This document shows, in pieces, positions 41,390-50,223 of a DNA stretch of 64,000 nt. Made by a program: the position numbers and the translations under genes. Numbering within the stretch: position 1 is the first letter of the stretch; each line of letters begins with the position of its first letter. Below the pieces are notes generated by a model. The model made no database searches. It was not told the origin of the DNA and was given only the letters and a program-made list of their open reading frames with translations. Source of the stretch: Pseudarthrobacter sulfonivorans (GTDB lineage Bacteria > Actinomycetota > Actinomycetes > Actinomycetales > Micrococcaceae); assembly GCF_001484605.1 (NCBI RefSeq), contig NZ_CP013747.1, forward strand, positions 868,001 through 932,000. Direction: 5' to 3'.

Positions 41390-42715
41390 CTAGACGCGGA
41401 AGTAGGAGCGGACTCCGGCTACGGCTTCCAGGAAGGCGTCGACGTCGTCGGTGGTGTTGTACAGGTAGGCGCTTGCCCTGGTGGTGGCGGTCAGGCCCAG
41501 GCGGCGGTGCAGCGGCTGGGCGCAATGGTGACCCACGCGGACGGCGATGCCCCGGGAATCCAGGAACTGCCCGACGTCGTGCGCGTGCACACCGTCAACG
41601 TCGAACGCGGCAAGGCCGATCCGTTCCCGTCCGGCGGCGGGCCCCAGGACCCGGATGCCGGGAATGGACTCCAACCCGGCCACCATCCGCTGGCCGAGTT
41701 CCGATTCCCAGCGGTGCACGCGGGCCAGGCCGGTTTCCGTGAGGTAGTTGGCTGCGGCAGCCAGGGCGACGGCCTGCGAGATCCGCTGGGTGCCGGCTTC
41801 GAAGCGCTGCGGCGCGGGCAGGTACTCGGCCCGATCCATGGTCACGGTGGTGATCATGGAGCCGCCGGTGAGGAACGGCGGCAGCACGTCCAGGATGTCC
41901 TGCCTGCCGTAGAGGACACCGATTCCGGTGGGCGCCAGCATCTTGTGGCCGGAGAACACGGCGAAGTCTACGTCCAACGCCTTGACGTTCAACGGCAGAT
42001 GCGGCGCGGACTGGCAGGCGTCCAGGACCACCAGGGCTCCGGCCTGCCGCCCCAGCGCGACCAGTTCCTGCACGGGATTAATCGTGCCCAGCACGTTGGA
42101 GGCGTGGGTGAAGGCGAGGACCTTGGTTTTGCTGCCCAGGATCTCTGCCGCAATGTCCAGCCGCAGGGCACCGGCGTCGTCGATGGGGATGTAGCGCAAC
42201 GTGGCGCCGGTGCGGAACGCCAGTTCCTGCCAGGGGATCAGGTTGGCGTGGTGCTCCATCTCGGTCACCACGATCTGGTCACCCGGGCCCACTGCGAGGT
42301 CTTTCAGCCGGGCGTCGCCGCGCCCCTGCGCCGCCCACAGCGCCGCGTTGGACAGGGCGTAGCTGACCAGGTTGAGGCCTTCGGTGGCGTTGGAGGTCCA
42401 CACCGTTTCCGTGTAGTCGGCACCGATGAAGTCCGCTATGGTCTGGCGGGCATCTTCGAACACCTCTGTTGCTTCGACGGCAAGGTAGTGTGCCCCGCGG
42501 TGCACGGCAGCATTGCGCTGTTCGTAAAACTCCTGCTCAGCTTCGATGACACTGAGTGGGTTTTGCGAGGTGGCGCCCGAATCGAGGTACACCAGGCGCT
42601 GGCCGTTCACCAACCGGCCAAGTACGGGGAAGTCGTTTCGAATCCTGAGGACTTCGGCGTTATCCATGGCCGGCACTGCGCGTTCCAGCGTGGCAGGCGT
42701 TGATACTAGGGCCAA
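41390..42715 (-). CDS. sufS: Cysteine desulfurase (SufS type)
   Basis: A 441-residue PLP enzyme that takes sulfur from cysteine for Fe-S clusters. Signatures are YLDSGATSQNPLSVIEAE, VWTSNATEGLNLVSYAL, SPH-type helix DACQSAPHLPLNVKALDVDFAVFSGHK (PLP lysine) and the mobile-loop cysteine in GHHCAQPLHRRLG near the C-terminus. The short loop around that Cys is typical of type II (SufS) enzymes, which need SufU, encoded next. The TTG at 42715 has AAGGAG 7 nt upstream; an in-frame ATG 16 codons later is an alternative. Confidence 0.94.
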   Translation of the reverse strand: MALVSTPATLERAVPAMDNAEVLRIRNDFPVLGRLVNGQRLVYLDSGATSQNPLSVIEAEQEFYEQRNAAVHRGAHYLAVEATEVFEDARQTIADFIGADYTETVWTSNATEGLNLVSYALSNAALWAAQGRGDARLKDLAVGPGDQIVVTEMEHHANLIPWQELAFRTGATLRYIPIDDAGALRLDIAAEILGSKTKVLAFTHASNVLGTINPVQELVALGRQAGALVVLDACQSAPHLPLNVKALDVDFAVFSGHKMLAPTGIGVLYGRQDILDVLPPFLTGGSMITTVTMDRAEYLPAPQRFEAGTQRISQAVALAAAANYLTETGLARVHRWESELGQRMVAGLESIPGIRVLGPAAGRERIGLAAFDVDGVHAHDVGQFLDSRGIAVRVGHHCAQPLHRRLGLTATTRASAYLYNTTDDVDAFLEAVAGVRSYFRV

Positions 42716-42831
42716 AGCTAAACTCCTTGAGATGCCAATGGATTGACACTCAATTGTCCCACAACACCACTATGGCGGCGGCCCGATGGGCAACCGCCAC
42801 AGCAGCTCCGGGCTTCAGCCCGCGGAAGTGA

Positions 42832-42890
42832 GGGCCGGCGACGGCTGGGGGGAGAGTCTCGGTCTCAGAAGACTCTGACGTCGCCGGCCC
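42832..42890. terminator. Nested hairpin in the 400-bp gap between LuxR gene and sufS
   Basis: The outer arms GGGCCGGCGACG / CGTCGCCGGCCC (12 bp) and inner arms AGAGTCT / AGACTCT are perfect. A small GGGCT/AGCCC hairpin lies next to it (42810-42821). The whole 42716-43116 gap has no convincing gene. The nested hairpin could end the LuxR transcript or be a leader structure for sufS. Confidence 0.55.
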
Positions 42891-43116
42891 CGCTTCGATC
42901 CAGCCCCAGGGGCCGGAAGTTTGCTTCAAAATGAGGCCTGAAAGTCTGTTGGCCGGTCCGCGGTTTTGGTGGCTCCGTGTTTTCCTGCCGCACTAAGTCA
43001 ATCGCAAGCTGAAGCTCAGCACACGAGTAGGCAGTACTCTACTTTCTGGGGCCGGGGCTACGCGTTTCCGGACGTCCGTACACAGGGTCCCGGACGCATG
43101 GCGTCCGTACGCAGGC

Positions 43117-45720
43117 CTAGTTCGGAAGGGCCGAAGCCAGTTCGTCGCGGCTCCGCACGCCGAGTTTGACGTACGTGCGGTAGAGGTGCCCCTCCACAGT
43201 ACGCACGGACACCATGAGTCTTTGTGCGATCTCCCGGTCGGTGAGACCTTTCACAGCGAGCTCTACGATGTCCTGTTCCCGGCGGGTGAGGTGCACGCTG
43301 GGTGCTGCGGCGATGAAGTGGCCTTCCCGGAACCGCTCGCCCAGTTCGTGGTCGCATTTCTCCCGCAGGGCCACCGCCTGACGGGCCCGCCGGCGCTCTC
43401 CGGAGCTCTCAAGGACGGTGCTCGACCGCGCGTAGGCTTCCCGCGCAAGGCTAACGAATCCCGCGCCTTCAAGCATGGCTGCCGTTTCCATGATGGAATC
43501 GGCGTCCTCGGACTCCCAATGCCCAGCCAGGGTGAGCATTGCCGCGGCCCAGCGGCCTTCGACGCTCCCCGCCAGTGAGTGGACCAACGGGATCACGGAA
43601 TGGTCGCCCAGGTCCCAGCAGAGAGCCAAGAGTTCCAGGAGTGTCCCGGCCCGGGTGGTCACCTCGGGCGTGGTGGCCAGTGTGTGGAGGCGCGCCAGGC
43701 CTTTTCCGTCATGCGCCACATACTCCGATGCCGCTGCCGCGTACGCCCTCGCAAGGAGTCCGTAGCCGGGGGAACCCTGCGGTGAATCCTTGTAATCCAG
43801 CTCAAGCCGGCCGGCCTGGGCGGCGTCGCCGAGCCTCGCCGCTACATAAAACGCCAGCCCGGAACCAAACCGGAACATCTGCAGCGGATCGTTGAGCCTC
43901 AGGGTCTCCACCGCCGGCAGCAGCGTTTGGTAGGCGCGTTCCATCCGCCCCTGCCGCAGGAGCGAGTAGCCACGGAGCACCTCAAGGCTGCCGCCGAAAT
44001 AGGCGACACCCCGCGGCTGCCCGGCAGCATAGTTCGCCAACTCCCGTTCCGCCGAGTCCCACTCCCCCATGGCCAGGTAATCTGCCACCAGGCGGCCAAG
44101 GACAAATTCATTGAAGAAGAACACGCCACCCTGCAGTGAGGGAAGTTCCGAGACTGCCAGCAAGGCGGCATCCAGCCCCTGGACGGCCCGTCCGGCCGGG
44201 GCGAGCGAATGGGCCAGCAGCGCCAGGCCCACCGCACGCAGGGCGTCGTCCGTGGCATCGCCGGCGCGGCTGCTCCGAAGTTCCTGGACCTCGGCCTCCA
44301 AGGCCTGGTGGTTGCCTGCTTCGCAAAGTTCCAGCAGGCGAAGCAAGCGCTCCTGCCAGGGCCCGGCCAGCGCACCGGCGGTCTCTTGGGAATCCGGCGG
44401 CACAGCATCCGGGCCAGCCGTCATGGCGCCTGCGCCCTTAAGCGCTTCCCGGGAATCGGCCGCGAATACTGACAGCGGCGTTCCCAGAGCCTGGTGTGCC
44501 ATGGCCCTGAGCATCAGGACCGGAACAGCCCAGGCACTGTTCCCCAGCTGCAGCCAGCATCCGTCCAGGAGCTTGGCCGCACCCGCAAAGTCGCCTTCAT
44601 TGAATAAGGCGCGTCCCTGGACGGCCTGTGCCTGCGGCACGAGGTCCGGGTCCGCGACCTTCGCCGCCATCATCCGGCTGCTCCGGTTCCGGGAGTGGAC
44701 CAAGGCAGTGCCGGCCGCCTCAAGCAGCTCGGGATCGGATATTTTCAATCCACATTCAAGGGCCCATTCCACGGCCCTCATCCTGCCTTCAGACCCTTCG
44801 GGAGCGGTTCCCAGCTGATCCCGGATCTTTTCAAGCAGCTGTAGGCTCCGGGACACCGAGATACTTGTGCGGAGCGCCTCGCCGAACACGGAGTTCCAGA
44901 TCCGGAGATCGGCTGGAATGCCGGAACTTTCCACCATCATCTGCTGGTCCAGCAGCGTGCGAACTACTTCAGCGCCAAAAATATCCTCGATCACCTTCCG
45001 GCTCACGGGCCCGGCGAGGGCGACAAGTTTCAGGACTTCCTGCTCTTCCGGGCTGCGCCGGAGCATGTCCTTTACCACCACCTCGGCGAGCCTGGGTCCG
45101 TCGGCAGGCAACGGGCCCAGCAGCATCCAGATCCCGTTCCGCTTTGCGAGTTCGCCCCGCTCTGCGGCATCATGCAGCAAGGCATCAAGAATCCGCGGAT
45201 TTCCGCCAGACGCGCTCCAGATTGTGTCAATGGTTCCGGAGGGGATTGTTCCATCAAGTGCGTGGGAGAGGACTTCCTCGACCTGCTCCCGGTTCATGGG
45301 TCGGAGATCCACACGGTCAGCCAGGCCGTCGTACCAGAGCTGAGCGAGCGGCTGGGGCAGCCCGGGCCGCGGCCTGCCGGCAGCAAGCACTGTGGCCCAG
45401 CCAGCGGAGATCATGTCGGCCACGATGCTGGCCGTTGCCTCGTCCAGGTGATGGGCGTCATCCATCATCAGAAGCAACGGGGTATCCTTGCCGGCTTTCA
45501 GCTTCTCAAAGTACCTCCACACGGACCGCAGCACAGCCACCGAAGACACGGAGTCTTCGGCCGTCAGCTCCGCCGTGTAGGGCGCCAAAACTCCAAAGGG
45601 AACGCCGGACAGCGACGAACTTCCATGGATCTGAACAATGATCATCTCCTGGGAAAGCCGCTCGGTGATGGCCTCGGTCAGCGTTGACTTCCCGATGCCC
45701 GGGCCCGCCATGAGGAACAC
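43117..45720 (-). CDS. Large ATPase-LuxR transcriptional regulator, second of tandem pair
   Basis: An 867-residue protein in the annotated frame. It begins immediately at a P-loop (AGPGIGKSTLTEAI) and has the Walker B stretch LLLMMDDAHHLDEA, a long helical middle resembling TPR-type repeats, and a C-terminal LuxR helix-turn-helix (LTRREQDIVELAVKGLTDREIAQRLMVSVRTVEGHLYRTYVKLGV). This is the MalT/LAL layout: an ATP-dependent sensor-activator. The frame stays open upstream to 45837 and reads TGRREPLDRICNIIRSRTSQ before the P-loop, but without an ATG, GTG or TTG; the true start is unclear. The upstream gene ends in that stretch, so translation is probably coupled. Confidence 0.85.
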   Translation of the reverse strand: MFLMAGPGIGKSTLTEAITERLSQEMIIVQIHGSSSLSGVPFGVLAPYTAELTAEDSVSSVAVLRSVWRYFEKLKAGKDTPLLLMMDDAHHLDEATASIVADMISAGWATVLAAGRPRPGLPQPLAQLWYDGLADRVDLRPMNREQVEEVLSHALDGTIPSGTIDTIWSASGGNPRILDALLHDAAERGELAKRNGIWMLLGPLPADGPRLAEVVVKDMLRRSPEEQEVLKLVALAGPVSRKVIEDIFGAEVVRTLLDQQMMVESSGIPADLRIWNSVFGEALRTSISVSRSLQLLEKIRDQLGTAPEGSEGRMRAVEWALECGLKISDPELLEAAGTALVHSRNRSSRMMAAKVADPDLVPQAQAVQGRALFNEGDFAGAAKLLDGCWLQLGNSAWAVPVLMLRAMAHQALGTPLSVFAADSREALKGAGAMTAGPDAVPPDSQETAGALAGPWQERLLRLLELCEAGNHQALEAEVQELRSSRAGDATDDALRAVGLALLAHSLAPAGRAVQGLDAALLAVSELPSLQGGVFFFNEFVLGRLVADYLAMGEWDSAERELANYAAGQPRGVAYFGGSLEVLRGYSLLRQGRMERAYQTLLPAVETLRLNDPLQMFRFGSGLAFYVAARLGDAAQAGRLELDYKDSPQGSPGYGLLARAYAAAASEYVAHDGKGLARLHTLATTPEVTTRAGTLLELLALCWDLGDHSVIPLVHSLAGSVEGRWAAAMLTLAGHWESEDADSIMETAAMLEGAGFVSLAREAYARSSTVLESSGERRRARQAVALREKCDHELGERFREGHFIAAAPSVHLTRREQDIVELAVKGLTDREIAQRLMVSVRTVEGHLYRTYVKLGVRSRDELASALPN

Positions 45721-45823
45721 GGCCTGGCTCGTGCGGCTGCGAATGATGTTGCAGATCCGGTCCAGCGGCTCACGCCGGCCCGTGAGCAGTCGATATTGCG
45801 TTCCCTGTTTGGCAGCGTGGCCG

Positions 45824-48562
45824 TTAGACGAGTCCAGTCAGATCACCCCTGGATGTAACTCCGAGCTTGGTAAAAACCTGGTAAAGGTGGCCTTCCACAG
45901 TGCGCACGGACACGCCCATCTCCACGGCGATATCGCGGTTGGACGCGCCCCGGCCGGCCAGCCGCGCGATCTGCCTCTCCCTGGCGGTCAGCAGCGGGCT
46001 GCCGCTGCTCGGCACGATCGGCAGGCTTGCCACGGTGGCTGCGAGGATGTCCAGTCGGGCCTGTGCAGTCCTGGCGGAAAGCGAGTCACCGGCCTGCCGG
46101 GCGTAGTCAACGGCCAGCGCCATGCACCGGGCCTCAACGGCATCCAGTTCCAGGGTGGCCGCCAGTTCCCCGCCGGCAAGCAACGTTTTGGCGTCGTGGG
46201 TGCGGCTGCCCACGGCGACAAGCCGCGAAATTTCCGCCAAGGGGCCCTGGCGTTGCCCGGCCACTTGTTCCATCAGCCGGAAGTCCGCTTCCGTGCCGTT
46301 GACCGTGGCTCCGAGCAGGCTGATCCCGGCCAGGGTGAACCTGCCTGCTGCGATGTCACGGCGGGCTGACTGCTTGAGGCGGGTGGCTGCGTCATTGTCC
46401 CCCAGCCATCGGGCGGCCATATCAGCGCAGAATTCAGTGCGGCTCCGGGTGGCATGGTCAGCGGTACCTGCCGTCCGCTGCAGCCGGTCAAGATACTGCC
46501 GGGACTGCCCGGCATTGCCGATCTGCGCATACGCGAAGGCGATGGCGGCGTAGGCGGCGCGGAGCAGGCGCTGGACGGGCCGCAGTTCCAGCTGTGCAGC
46601 GGCCGAGAGCAGCGAATCAAGGGCAACGGCGCCGCGGCCCGAGTACACGTAGGCGATGCCGGCCGCTAGCTCCGCGGCGGCGCTCCGGTAAGGGAGCCGG
46701 TGGAACTCGCGCGCGGAAGGCGGATCCAGGAGGTCGATGCACCGGCGCCATTGCCCTGCCATCAGGAGCACGTTGTACGCCCGGCCGGCGAACCTCTCGC
46801 GCAGCCCCACGATCTCGGCCGCGTCCGAGATCTGCCCGCCCAGCTGCCTCATCAGGCTCAGGGCGTCCATTTCCCGCCCGGCCATGGACAGGGCGCTCAT
46901 GAGGATCACCGCTGAGTTCATCCTGAACCAGGTGTCCGGATTCTGCCCGGGGTCCGCAGCGGCTTCCAGTGCCGGCAAGGCGGAGGCGTAGTCCCCCACA
47001 AAAGCCTGGTACTCGAATTCGCTGAGGCTGATCCGGTTGGCCGCAGCAGCCAGCGGCTCCGGCCAGCCCTTCGCGATTCCTGGCTCCACGCCCAGCCGCT
47101 CGCGTGCCGTCTGCAGCAGCGCCGGCACCCGGGCGGTGTGTTCGGGGAGCCAGACCATGACCCGAGATTTGGCCTCGACCACCCGGGCGAACTCCTCAAC
47201 GTCCAGGTTGTCCAGCTGCGGCTGGGAAATATCGTCCAGTGCTGCCATGGCCTGCACCGGGAGGTCCATGAGCAGGTACGCTGCGGCTTTCTGCCGCTGG
47301 GCAGGCACCCATTGAGGGTCATTCCGCTTCAGCGTGTCGGCATACTTGAGGGCAAAATGGGGGTCAAAGAGCTGCACTGCGGCCTCGGCGGCGGCAAGCG
47401 CCATGGCCGGACTCAGCTCGGCCTCGCATTCCTGGGTCCAGGCGCCGAACGCCATCAGTTCTTCCACCGTCATCGTGGCAGGGTCAGGTTCCTTGCCGCC
47501 CAGGAGCAGGCTCCGCAGTTCCCTTCGCCGGGTGATGCTGAGCCAGGAGCGGACAACGTCGCCGAGGTACTTTTCACGCAGTGAAACCCATCGGTTGTCC
47601 GAGGAATCGATCTCCAGCAGGCCCGAATCTTCCATGTCCGCCACCACACCGGCACCGTACACTTTGGTCAGCCTGGACAGTTCCACGCTGCGGGCGCACG
47701 AGAGCATCTCGATGACATCCCGTTCCTCCGGAGACTTCCGGGTCCACTGGGACCGGACGATGTCGTCGAGGCTGGCCGCGCCGTCGAGCACCACCTTGTC
47801 CCGAAGAGTCCAGACGGAGTCCGACAGAACCAGGTTCCCCGAATGCTGCTGCTCGGTTACAAGCGCTTTCAGGAGCAGGGGGTTGCCGCCAACCATGGTG
47901 TGGAAAGTGCTGACCAGGGAGGCCGAAACGCGGTGGCCCAGCAGGGAAAGCAGCACCTGGCGGGTCTGCAGCTCATTGAGGTTGTCCAGCCTGACCTCGG
48001 TGAGCCGGCGGTCGTTGAGGAGCCAGTGGAAGTCGGCCGGTAGATCACTGACCATGGGTGCCACGGCCACCATGCGGGCGGTCCCGGTCAGGAGGATGTT
48101 GAGCAGGACGCCGGCGCTCATATCATCAATGCTGCCGGCGGTGTCCAGGGTGATGACACACTGGCGCCCCGCGGCATCGCTTTTGATGAGGGACGTAATG
48201 CCACGGAGGATGGCTGTGGGCGACCCCATGTACGCCTGGGGAAGACGCGCCAGCAGGAAAGCCAGGCAGCCGTAGGGTGTTGTGCCGGACGACGGTCCGC
48301 TGCGCAGCTGCAACGTCCAGATATCCGGGCCAAGGTCGGCGACAGCTGTCCTGGCCAAGGATGACTTACCTACGCCTCGTCCGCCGGTGATGACGACGCC
48401 CAGCGAGTCGAGGCTGGTCAGGGCGGCGCGGACCGCTTCGAGGTTGGCGCTCCGTGCGGGCACGGACCATCGCTGCGGCTCTGACACGCCTGCAGTGTCG
48501 GTGCGCAGCTCAAGGTCGTTGAGCGGTGACCCACGTCCCCAGCTGAGTGGCTCGATTGACAT
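45824..48562 (-). CDS. Large ATPase-LuxR transcriptional regulator, first of tandem pair
   Basis: A 912-residue regulator. The order is an N-terminal P-loop GGRGVGKSS (about 60-68) within a STAND-like ATPase domain with QCVITLDTAGSIDDMS (Walker B-like), a long helical repeat region (about 330-840), and a LuxR DNA-binding domain at the end (LLTARERQIARLAGRGASNRDIAVEMGVSVRTVEGHLYQVFTKLGV). It resembles the next gene in layout, though pairwise identity appears low outside the HTH. Its stop overlaps the extended frame of the next gene. GGGGAC lies upstream of the ATG at 48562, and a near-palindrome TCCCACTAAAGCGGGA lies about 17 bp before it. Targets are unknown. Confidence 0.88.
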   Translation of the reverse strand: MSIEPLSWGRGSPLNDLELRTDTAGVSEPQRWSVPARSANLEAVRAALTSLDSLGVVITGGRGVGKSSLARTAVADLGPDIWTLQLRSGPSSGTTPYGCLAFLLARLPQAYMGSPTAILRGITSLIKSDAAGRQCVITLDTAGSIDDMSAGVLLNILLTGTARMVAVAPMVSDLPADFHWLLNDRRLTEVRLDNLNELQTRQVLLSLLGHRVSASLVSTFHTMVGGNPLLLKALVTEQQHSGNLVLSDSVWTLRDKVVLDGAASLDDIVRSQWTRKSPEERDVIEMLSCARSVELSRLTKVYGAGVVADMEDSGLLEIDSSDNRWVSLREKYLGDVVRSWLSITRRRELRSLLLGGKEPDPATMTVEELMAFGAWTQECEAELSPAMALAAAEAAVQLFDPHFALKYADTLKRNDPQWVPAQRQKAAAYLLMDLPVQAMAALDDISQPQLDNLDVEEFARVVEAKSRVMVWLPEHTARVPALLQTARERLGVEPGIAKGWPEPLAAAANRISLSEFEYQAFVGDYASALPALEAAADPGQNPDTWFRMNSAVILMSALSMAGREMDALSLMRQLGGQISDAAEIVGLRERFAGRAYNVLLMAGQWRRCIDLLDPPSAREFHRLPYRSAAAELAAGIAYVYSGRGAVALDSLLSAAAQLELRPVQRLLRAAYAAIAFAYAQIGNAGQSRQYLDRLQRTAGTADHATRSRTEFCADMAARWLGDNDAATRLKQSARRDIAAGRFTLAGISLLGATVNGTEADFRLMEQVAGQRQGPLAEISRLVAVGSRTHDAKTLLAGGELAATLELDAVEARCMALAVDYARQAGDSLSARTAQARLDILAATVASLPIVPSSGSPLLTARERQIARLAGRGASNRDIAVEMGVSVRTVEGHLYQVFTKLGVTSRGDLTGLV

Positions 48563-48578
48563 GAACTTGTCCCCTACA

Positions 48579-48594
48579 TCCCACTAAAGCGGGA
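48579..48594. promoter_or_regulatory. Near-palindrome upstream of LuxR gene
   Basis: TCCCACTA-AAGCGGGA is an inverted repeat with two mismatches, 17 bp upstream of the start of the first LuxR gene. It could be an operator or leader element. Confidence 0.3.
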
Positions 48595-48674
48595 TAAGCC
48601 CCATCGCTCCCCCGCTTAGGAAGAAGACTACCCCTTGGCACACGCAGGTAAACAGGGACAGGCGGTTTTAAGTT

Positions 48675-49271
48675 TTATTCGTGAACGTCTGACCTGGCCG
48701 GATGGAACTTCTGCTGGGCCGCAGTCAGCCCTTCCCTGACCAGCATCTCCACGGCATCAGCCGCCCCATCGAGAAGGAACGGAAGGTCCTTGCGCTCTGC
48801 AGTGCCAAAATCGCGCAGGACATAGTCTGCAGTGTCCATCCGCCCTGGAGGGCGGCCCACGCCCACCCGTACCCGGAGGTATTCCTTGGTGGCCAGCGCC
48901 TTGGACATGTCCCTGAGGCCGTTGTGGCCGCCCTCACCGCCGCCGCATTTCAGCTTTATGGTGTTGAACGGAATATCAATCTCATCGTGCACCGCGACAA
49001 CATGCTCAGGGTCAATGCCGTAAAAATTTGCCAGGCCGGACACCGGGCCGCCGGAAACATTCATGTAGCTCATCGGCTTGGACAGCACCACCCGGGGGCC
49101 GCCGATCCCCAGCCGTCCTTCGAGCACCTGGGCGCGTGCCTTGTGGGTTTTGAACTTGCCACCCATCCGGCCCGCGAGTTCGTCCAGGACCATCTGGCCG
49201 ACATTGTGCCGGTTGCCCTTGTATTCGGCCCCGGGGTTTCCGAGGCCAACGATCAGCCAGGTGTCAGTCAT
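48675..49271 (-). CDS. pth: Peptidyl-tRNA hydrolase
   Basis: A 198-residue Pth that frees tRNA from peptidyl-tRNA dropped by ribosomes. Motifs are LIVGLGNPGAEYKGNRHNVG (catalytic His22), KPMSYMNVSGGPVSGLANFY, VVAVHDEIDIPF, GGGEGGHNGLRDMSKAL and RVRVGVGRPPGRMDTADYVL. The length is normal. It sits downstream of rplY in the same orientation, the usual actinobacterial order. The ATG at 49271 has no Shine-Dalgarno sequence but has TAGGAT 6 nt upstream, so it may also be transcribed leaderless on its own. Confidence 0.97.
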   Translation of the reverse strand: MTDTWLIVGLGNPGAEYKGNRHNVGQMVLDELAGRMGGKFKTHKARAQVLEGRLGIGGPRVVLSKPMSYMNVSGGPVSGLANFYGIDPEHVVAVHDEIDIPFNTIKLKCGGGEGGHNGLRDMSKALATKEYLRVRVGVGRPPGRMDTADYVLRDFGTAERKDLPFLLDGAADAVEMLVREGLTAAQQKFHPARSDVHE

Positions 49272-49277
49272 TATTCA

Positions 49278-49283
49278 ATCCTA
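49278..49283 (-). promoter_or_regulatory. Putative -10 (TAGGAT) for leaderless pth
   Basis: TAGGAT on the minus strand is 6 nt before the ATG at 49271. It lies in the 78-bp gap after rplY. Confidence 0.5.
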
Positions 49284-49350
49284 AGGTGGTCCGGACATGG
49301 CTGTGGCCGGACCCCGACAGGGCCCGGCCACATATCAAACTGCGCCGTTA

Positions 49351-49941
49351 TTACTCGCCTGCGACTGCGGCTGCGGAGTCAGCCTGTGCCTCTTCCTCAG
49401 AGACCTCAGTGGCCTCGGAGATGTGGACAACCAGTGCGTCGGCGTCGGCCAGCAGGACCGAACCCTTCGGCAGGACCAGGTCGGAAGCGTGGATGTGCTG
49501 TCCGGCGGAGCGGCCTTCGATGTCGACCTCGATGGCGGTGGGCAGGTGGGTTGCCTCAGCCTCAAGGGAGATGACGGTGAGTTCCTGGTTGAAGACGCTG
49601 CCCGGAGCCAGTTCGCCAACGATGTGAACCGGGATGTCCACGGTGACTTTTTCGCCCTTGATGACGGTCAGCAGGTCGATGTGCTCGATGATCTGCTTGA
49701 TCGGGTCGCGCTGGACGTCCTTGACCAGGGCCAGGTGCTCTTCGCCGTTGACGTCCAGGGACAGCAGGGCGTTAGCCTTGCGGACTGCAAGCGTGGTGGC
49801 CTTGGCCGGAAGCGTGATGTGGATCGGCTCGGCGCCGTGGCCGTAGATGACGGCGGGGATCAGGTTGGCCATGCGCGCGCGGCGGGCGAAGCCCTTGCCG
49901 AATTCGGTGCGTACTTCTGCTGCGAGCTTCTGCTCAGACAT
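49351..49941 (-). CDS. rplY: 50S ribosomal protein L25 (general stress protein Ctc type)
   Basis: A 196-residue protein of the two-domain L25/TL5/CTC form. The N-terminal 5S-rRNA-binding domain runs LAAEVRTEFGKGFARRARMANLIPAVIYGHGAEPIHITLP, and the C-terminal beta domain has LTVISLEAEATHLPTAIEVDIEGR followed by an acidic Ala/Glu tail. It binds 5S rRNA at the central protuberance. Its 3' neighbour is pth. A 280-bp region separates it from prs upstream and contains the prs terminator; transcription probably starts in that gap. GAGGAGATAC lies upstream of the ATG. Confidence 0.96.
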   Translation of the reverse strand: MSEQKLAAEVRTEFGKGFARRARMANLIPAVIYGHGAEPIHITLPAKATTLAVRKANALLSLDVNGEEHLALVKDVQRDPIKQIIEHIDLLTVIKGEKVTVDIPVHIVGELAPGSVFNQELTVISLEAEATHLPTAIEVDIEGRSAGQHIHASDLVLPKGSVLLADADALVVHISEATEVSEEEAQADSAAAVAGE

Positions 49942-50171
49942 GTGTATCTCCTCGGAAGACTAAAAGGTGTTCAGCAAGGGCGGAGGTCTGTTACGACCTT
50001 CAACGCCGGGCGGCCGTGAGGCGGCCCTTCCAGAAGGGAGATTCAGACCCAGTCGATAACGGAGACCTGCAGTCCGGTTTCCCGGATGCTCTCCCTCGCC
50101 AAGGTATCGTGAAAAAGCTTACCAGCGCCGGGCCAAATTACTGAAAACGGCGGTGGTTGAGCCTGACGGCA

Positions 50172-50208
50172 GTGGTTGAGCCTGTCGGGTTTCGACGGGC
50201 TCAACCAC
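50172..50208 (-). terminator. Terminator of prs (GTGGTTGAGCC-type hairpin)
   Basis: GTGGTTGAGCCTGTCG and CGACGGGCTCAACCAC form a 16-bp stem with one G-T wobble and a 5-nt loop, 16 bp beyond the prs stop. A further direct copy of GTGGTTGAGCCTG lies at 50153-50165. Confidence 0.75.
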
Positions 50209-50223
50209 CAAGAGCTTCGAGAA

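Noticed and set aside
41090..42703. A 537-residue open frame antisense to sufU and sufS
   Set aside because: Both suf genes show catalytic residues in the right frame. The opposite frame is a shadow.
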